A DNA stretch of 15,880 nucleotides from an uncultured Catenibacterium sp. (GTDB lineage Bacteria > Bacillota_I > Bacilli_A > Erysipelotrichales > Coprobacillaceae), in assembly GCA_900764725.1 (NCBI GenBank), contig CAAFPB010000026.1, positions 1-15,880 of the forward strand, given 5' to 3'. The notes below the pieces were generated by a model. The model was not told where the DNA came from, made no database searches, and saw only the letters and a list, made by a program, of their open reading frames with translations. Position numbers and translations under genes: made by a program. This document shows, one piece after another, positions 13,731 through 15,880 of the stretch (within the stretch, counting starts at the first letter, position 1; every line of letters begins with the position of its first letter).

Positions 13731-15062
13731 ATGACAAAGAATATGACAGAAGGACATCCATTAAAACTTATTATGATGTTCGCATTGCCTTTATTATTGG
13801 GAAACTTATTTCAACAGACCTATAATATTGTCGATACTGCAATAGTAGGTCAGACACTTGGTGCGAATGCATTAGCTGCAGTAGGTGCAACAAGTAGTGT
13901 ACAGTTTCTAGTATTAGGCTTTTGTATTGGAATCAGCTGTGGGTTTGGTATACCTATTGCACAGGCATTTGGTGGAAACAACTTAAAAAGAATGCGTGAC
14001 TATATTTATCATAGCATCATTCTTACAATCATCATTGGCGTAATATTAACTGTAGGATGCTGTTTATTATGTATGACAATTATTCATATCTTACAGATTC
14101 CAACTGAAATCGCATCACGTTCTTATATGTATTTATTGATTATCTTTATTGGTTTGCCTTGTACATTACTCTACAACTTATGTTCAAGTATATTACGTTC
14201 AGTAGGAGATAGTCGTACACCATTCATGTTTTTGGCTTTTTCTGCCTGTCTCAATATTATACTGGATTTATTCTGTATCATTATCTTAAAGCTAGATGTG
14301 GCAGGAGCTGCCCTTGCAACTATTGTATCACAGGGAATTAGTGGAATTTTATGTCTAATATATATGAAGAAACGTTTTACTGTATTACATCTAGAAAAAG
14401 AAAATAAAGTGATCAAAAGTCCAATGGTTAAGAATATGCTTATAATGGGAGTTCCAATGGGTTTACAGTATTCTATCACAGCCATTGGTTCTATGGTTAT
14501 GCAGGGGGCCAATAACTCTTTAGGCGCCACTTATATGTCTGCCTTTGCGGCTGCAGTGAAGATTAAACAGCTCGCATTATGTCCATTTGACGCTTTAGCG
14601 ACTGCAGCTTCTACTTTCGCGAGTCAGAACTATGGCGCAAAGAAATTTGATCGTATCAAAAAGGGTGTAATCCAGACAGTGATTGTTGGTATTGTATATG
14701 GTATTATTGCAGGTCTCTTATTGATTGTCTTTGGTAGAACAGCTTCATTACTGTTCATCTCATCAAAATATAGTGCAGTACTTGATGCATCTGCCAAGTA
14801 CTTATGTTATATGGGATATTTTTATTGGGTTTTATCAATACTCAATGTTTGTCGTCAAACAACACAGGGTATTGGTTATTCAGGACTGGCAATATTCTCT
14901 GGTGTTGTAGAAATGATTGCGAGATGTTTTGTATCACTTGTCTTTGTACCAATTGCAGGATTTACTGCAATATGTTGTGCTGATCAGACAGCATGGATTG
15001 TTGCAGCAATCTATTGTGTATTCACGTTTAGTTATTGTTTTAAGAAAATTCAAGAAGAATGA
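13731..15062 (+). CDS. MATE family efflux transporter
   Basis: A 443-residue membrane protein with twelve expected helices in two similar halves. The first half opens with MTEGHPLKLIMMFALPLLLGNLFQQTYNIVDTAIVGQTLGANALAAVGATSS, shown here only by landmarks: the LPLLLGNLFQQTYNIVD helix and the VGQTLG.NALAAVGA loop typical of MATE proteins. The second half starts near 225 (MLIMGVPMGLQYSITAIGSM) and repeats the pattern. These are sodium- or proton-coupled exporters of drugs or metabolites in the cytoplasmic membrane; the substrate cannot be predicted. AGGGGGAT precedes the ATG. The gene is convergent with the AraC gene and overlaps its 3' end by 13 bp; its terminator lies inside that gene. Confidence 0.94.
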   Translation: MTKNMTEGHPLKLIMMFALPLLLGNLFQQTYNIVDTAIVGQTLGANALAAVGATSSVQFLVLGFCIGISCGFGIPIAQAFGGNNLKRMRDYIYHSIILTIIIGVILTVGCCLLCMTIIHILQIPTEIASRSYMYLLIIFIGLPCTLLYNLCSSILRSVGDSRTPFMFLAFSACLNIILDLFCIIILKLDVAGAALATIVSQGISGILCLIYMKKRFTVLHLEKENKVIKSPMVKNMLIMGVPMGLQYSITAIGSMVMQGANNSLGATYMSAFAAAVKIKQLALCPFDALATAASTFASQNYGAKKFDRIKKGVIQTVIVGIVYGIIAGLLLIVFGRTASLLFISSKYSAVLDASAKYLCYMGYFYWVLSILNVCRQTTQGIGYSGLAIFSGVVEMIARCFVSLVFVPIAGFTAICCADQTAWIVAAIYCVFTFSYCFKKIQEE

Positions 15063-15814
15063 CGATATTCAAGAGGTGTCATATGATACCTCTTTTTAAA
15101 TTGTGTATTAAAATAACTTGGACGACTAAAGCCACACATCTTTGAAATAGAGACAATAGAATAATTAGTAGATAATAGTTCAGTACTACGCACTAGACGT
15201 AATTCATTTAAATAAACCATAGGAGAAGTATGAAGATATTGTGAGAATATACTACAGCATCTAGAACGACAAATAGAAACTGAATCTGCCATATCCTGAA
15301 TTGTAATCTTTTGAGAAAGATGATCTTCTAGATAATGAATCATATCTAACATCTTATCATACTCCTCGAGTGGTTTGGTTCCTGGAAGAATTGTACTTAC
15401 AAGATGGACAAGACTAGACGCAGTAGATAGAATTAAGAAGGGATTTGTTTCAGGAATGTTGAGTAAACCGTACAGTTTAGTAATTAATGCATGTATTGTA
15501 TGATCATGGATAATAAGATAAGGTGCATGTTCATGATTAAAGAATGAATCAAAATAGCTTAAAAGAGATTCATGCATACTAAAAGCCTCTCTTTCAATAG
15601 AAACTGTCATTAAATGAGCTGTAGAAGAAAGTCTTGCATGAATAACATGTGTATTAATCATAAAGGCTTCACCTTTATGAATAGTGATGGATTCACCATT
15701 AATTAAATAAGATACTTCTCCATGAAGACAATAAATAAATTCTAAAGAATCATGATCATGATAAATCATATCATTTTCTGTATTTTCAATATGCTGAGTA
15801 TGAATAGGAAACAT
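15050..15814 (-). CDS. AraC family transcription regulator with cupin N-terminus
   Basis: A 254-residue cytoplasmic regulator. Residues about 15-60 form a cupin-like sensing domain (YHDHDSLEFIYCLHGEVSYLI, HKGEAFMIN, HVIHARLS), as in AraC proteins that bind sugars. Residues about 155-252 hold the two helix-turn-helix motifs: ITIQDMADSVSICRSRCCSIF (first) and SIVSISKMCGFSRPSYFNTQF (second), then KKRYHMTPLEYR, the standard family ending. The start at 15814 has AAGGAG seven bases upstream; an in-frame ATG at 15874 would add 20 residues lying over the promoter and is rejected. No target gene is visible in the window: the only neighbour, the MATE exporter, is convergent. The regulated genes probably lie beyond 15880. 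Confidence 0.93.
   Translation of the reverse strand: MFPIHTQHIENTENDMIYHDHDSLEFIYCLHGEVSYLINGESITIHKGEAFMINTHVIHARLSSTAHLMTVSIEREAFSMHESLLSYFDSFFNHEHAPYLIIHDHTIHALITKLYGLLNIPETNPFLILSTASSLVHLVSTILPGTKPLEEYDKMLDMIHYLEDHLSQKITIQDMADSVSICRSRCCSIFSQYLHTSPMVYLNELRLVRSTELLSTNYSIVSISKMCGFSRPSYFNTQFKKRYHMTPLEYRHSS
15071..15097 (+). terminator. MATE terminator embedded in the AraC coding region
   Basis: AAGAGGTGTCAT / ATGATACCTCTT (15071-15094) is a 12-bp inverted repeat with a single G-U pair in RNA, followed by TTT and AAA. It lies 8 bp after the MATE stop and codes, on the other strand, for the conserved YHMTPLE end of the AraC protein. There is no T-run on the minus strand, so it serves the plus strand. 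Confidence 0.75.
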
Positions 15815-15845
15815 AAATACACTCCTTGTAAACGATAATGATATT

Positions 15846-15874
15846 ATTATAAGTATAAAGTGAGAAATAATCAA
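15846..15874 (-). promoter_or_regulatory. Promoter of the AraC regulator gene
   Basis: On the minus strand TTGATT (15874-15869), a 17-bp spacer and a perfect TATAAT (15851-15846). It gives a leader of about 25 nt before the ATG at 15814. Confidence 0.75.
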
Positions 15875-15880
15875 TCAGAA

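Noticed and set aside
14171..15099. Small frames over the MATE gene (14171-14530 minus, 14725-14910 and 14917-15099 plus)
   Set aside because: Shadows of the MATE gene in other frames; no start signals or known domains.
1..15880. Mobile elements, CRISPR arrays, tRNA or rRNA genes
   Set aside because: No transposase, integrase, spaced direct repeats or conserved RNA-gene sequences were seen by eye on either strand.

Overview
The window looks like chromosomal DNA from an AT-rich, low-GC Gram-positive gut-type bacterium. A relative of the Erysipelotrichales is my guess, from general style only. The Bacillota assignment rests on strong AGGAGG-type ribosome binding sites, PTS and PRD proteins, a glycine riboswitch, TTGACA/TATAAT promoters and TGA used as a normal stop. 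The first 22 bases are not biological: they match the 3' end of the Illumina TruSeq read-2 adapter, so the contig begins in untrimmed adapter and the first gene is cut there.

Layout. 23-363 (minus): truncated DUF2798 membrane protein behind a leader with a terminator-like hairpin. 512-2575: a MocR/GntR aminotransferase-like regulator divergent from a GNAT acetyltransferase. 2677-11448 (plus): nine or ten tightly spaced genes, from a PRD/EIIA transcription regulator and an RDD membrane protein through a Lac/Cel-type PTS (EIIA, EIIB, EIIC), a short GrdB-like protein, a glycosylasparaginase, a compact PepV-like M20 peptidase, a CutC-family protein and a YitT-family membrane protein, ended by a strong terminator. 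11474-13085 (minus): an AGCS sodium/amino-acid symporter under a tandem glycine riboswitch. 13139-15062 (plus): a small SGNH hydrolase and a MATE exporter. 15050-15814 (minus): an AraC regulator convergent with, and overlapping, the MATE gene.

The most interesting part is the PTS cluster. A Lac-family PTS (the family that includes the diacetylchitobiose transporter) sits next to a glycosylasparaginase with no signal peptide and a dipeptidase-like protein. That suggests uptake of a GlcNAc-asparagine type glyco-amino acid or glycopeptide, trimming to free glycosyl-asparagine, and cleavage to aspartate plus an amino sugar. No glycosidase, NagA or NagB lies in the window. The GrdB-like protein covers only the N-terminal part of GrdB, lacks the selenocysteine region, and has a CGPC motif where classical GrdB, as I remember it, reads AGPA; its role is unknown. 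The peptidase lacks the usual lid segment with the conserved histidine. Together these could be an undescribed glycoconjugate pathway; the substrate assignment is inference.

No tRNA, rRNA, CRISPR array, insertion sequence or phage gene was seen.
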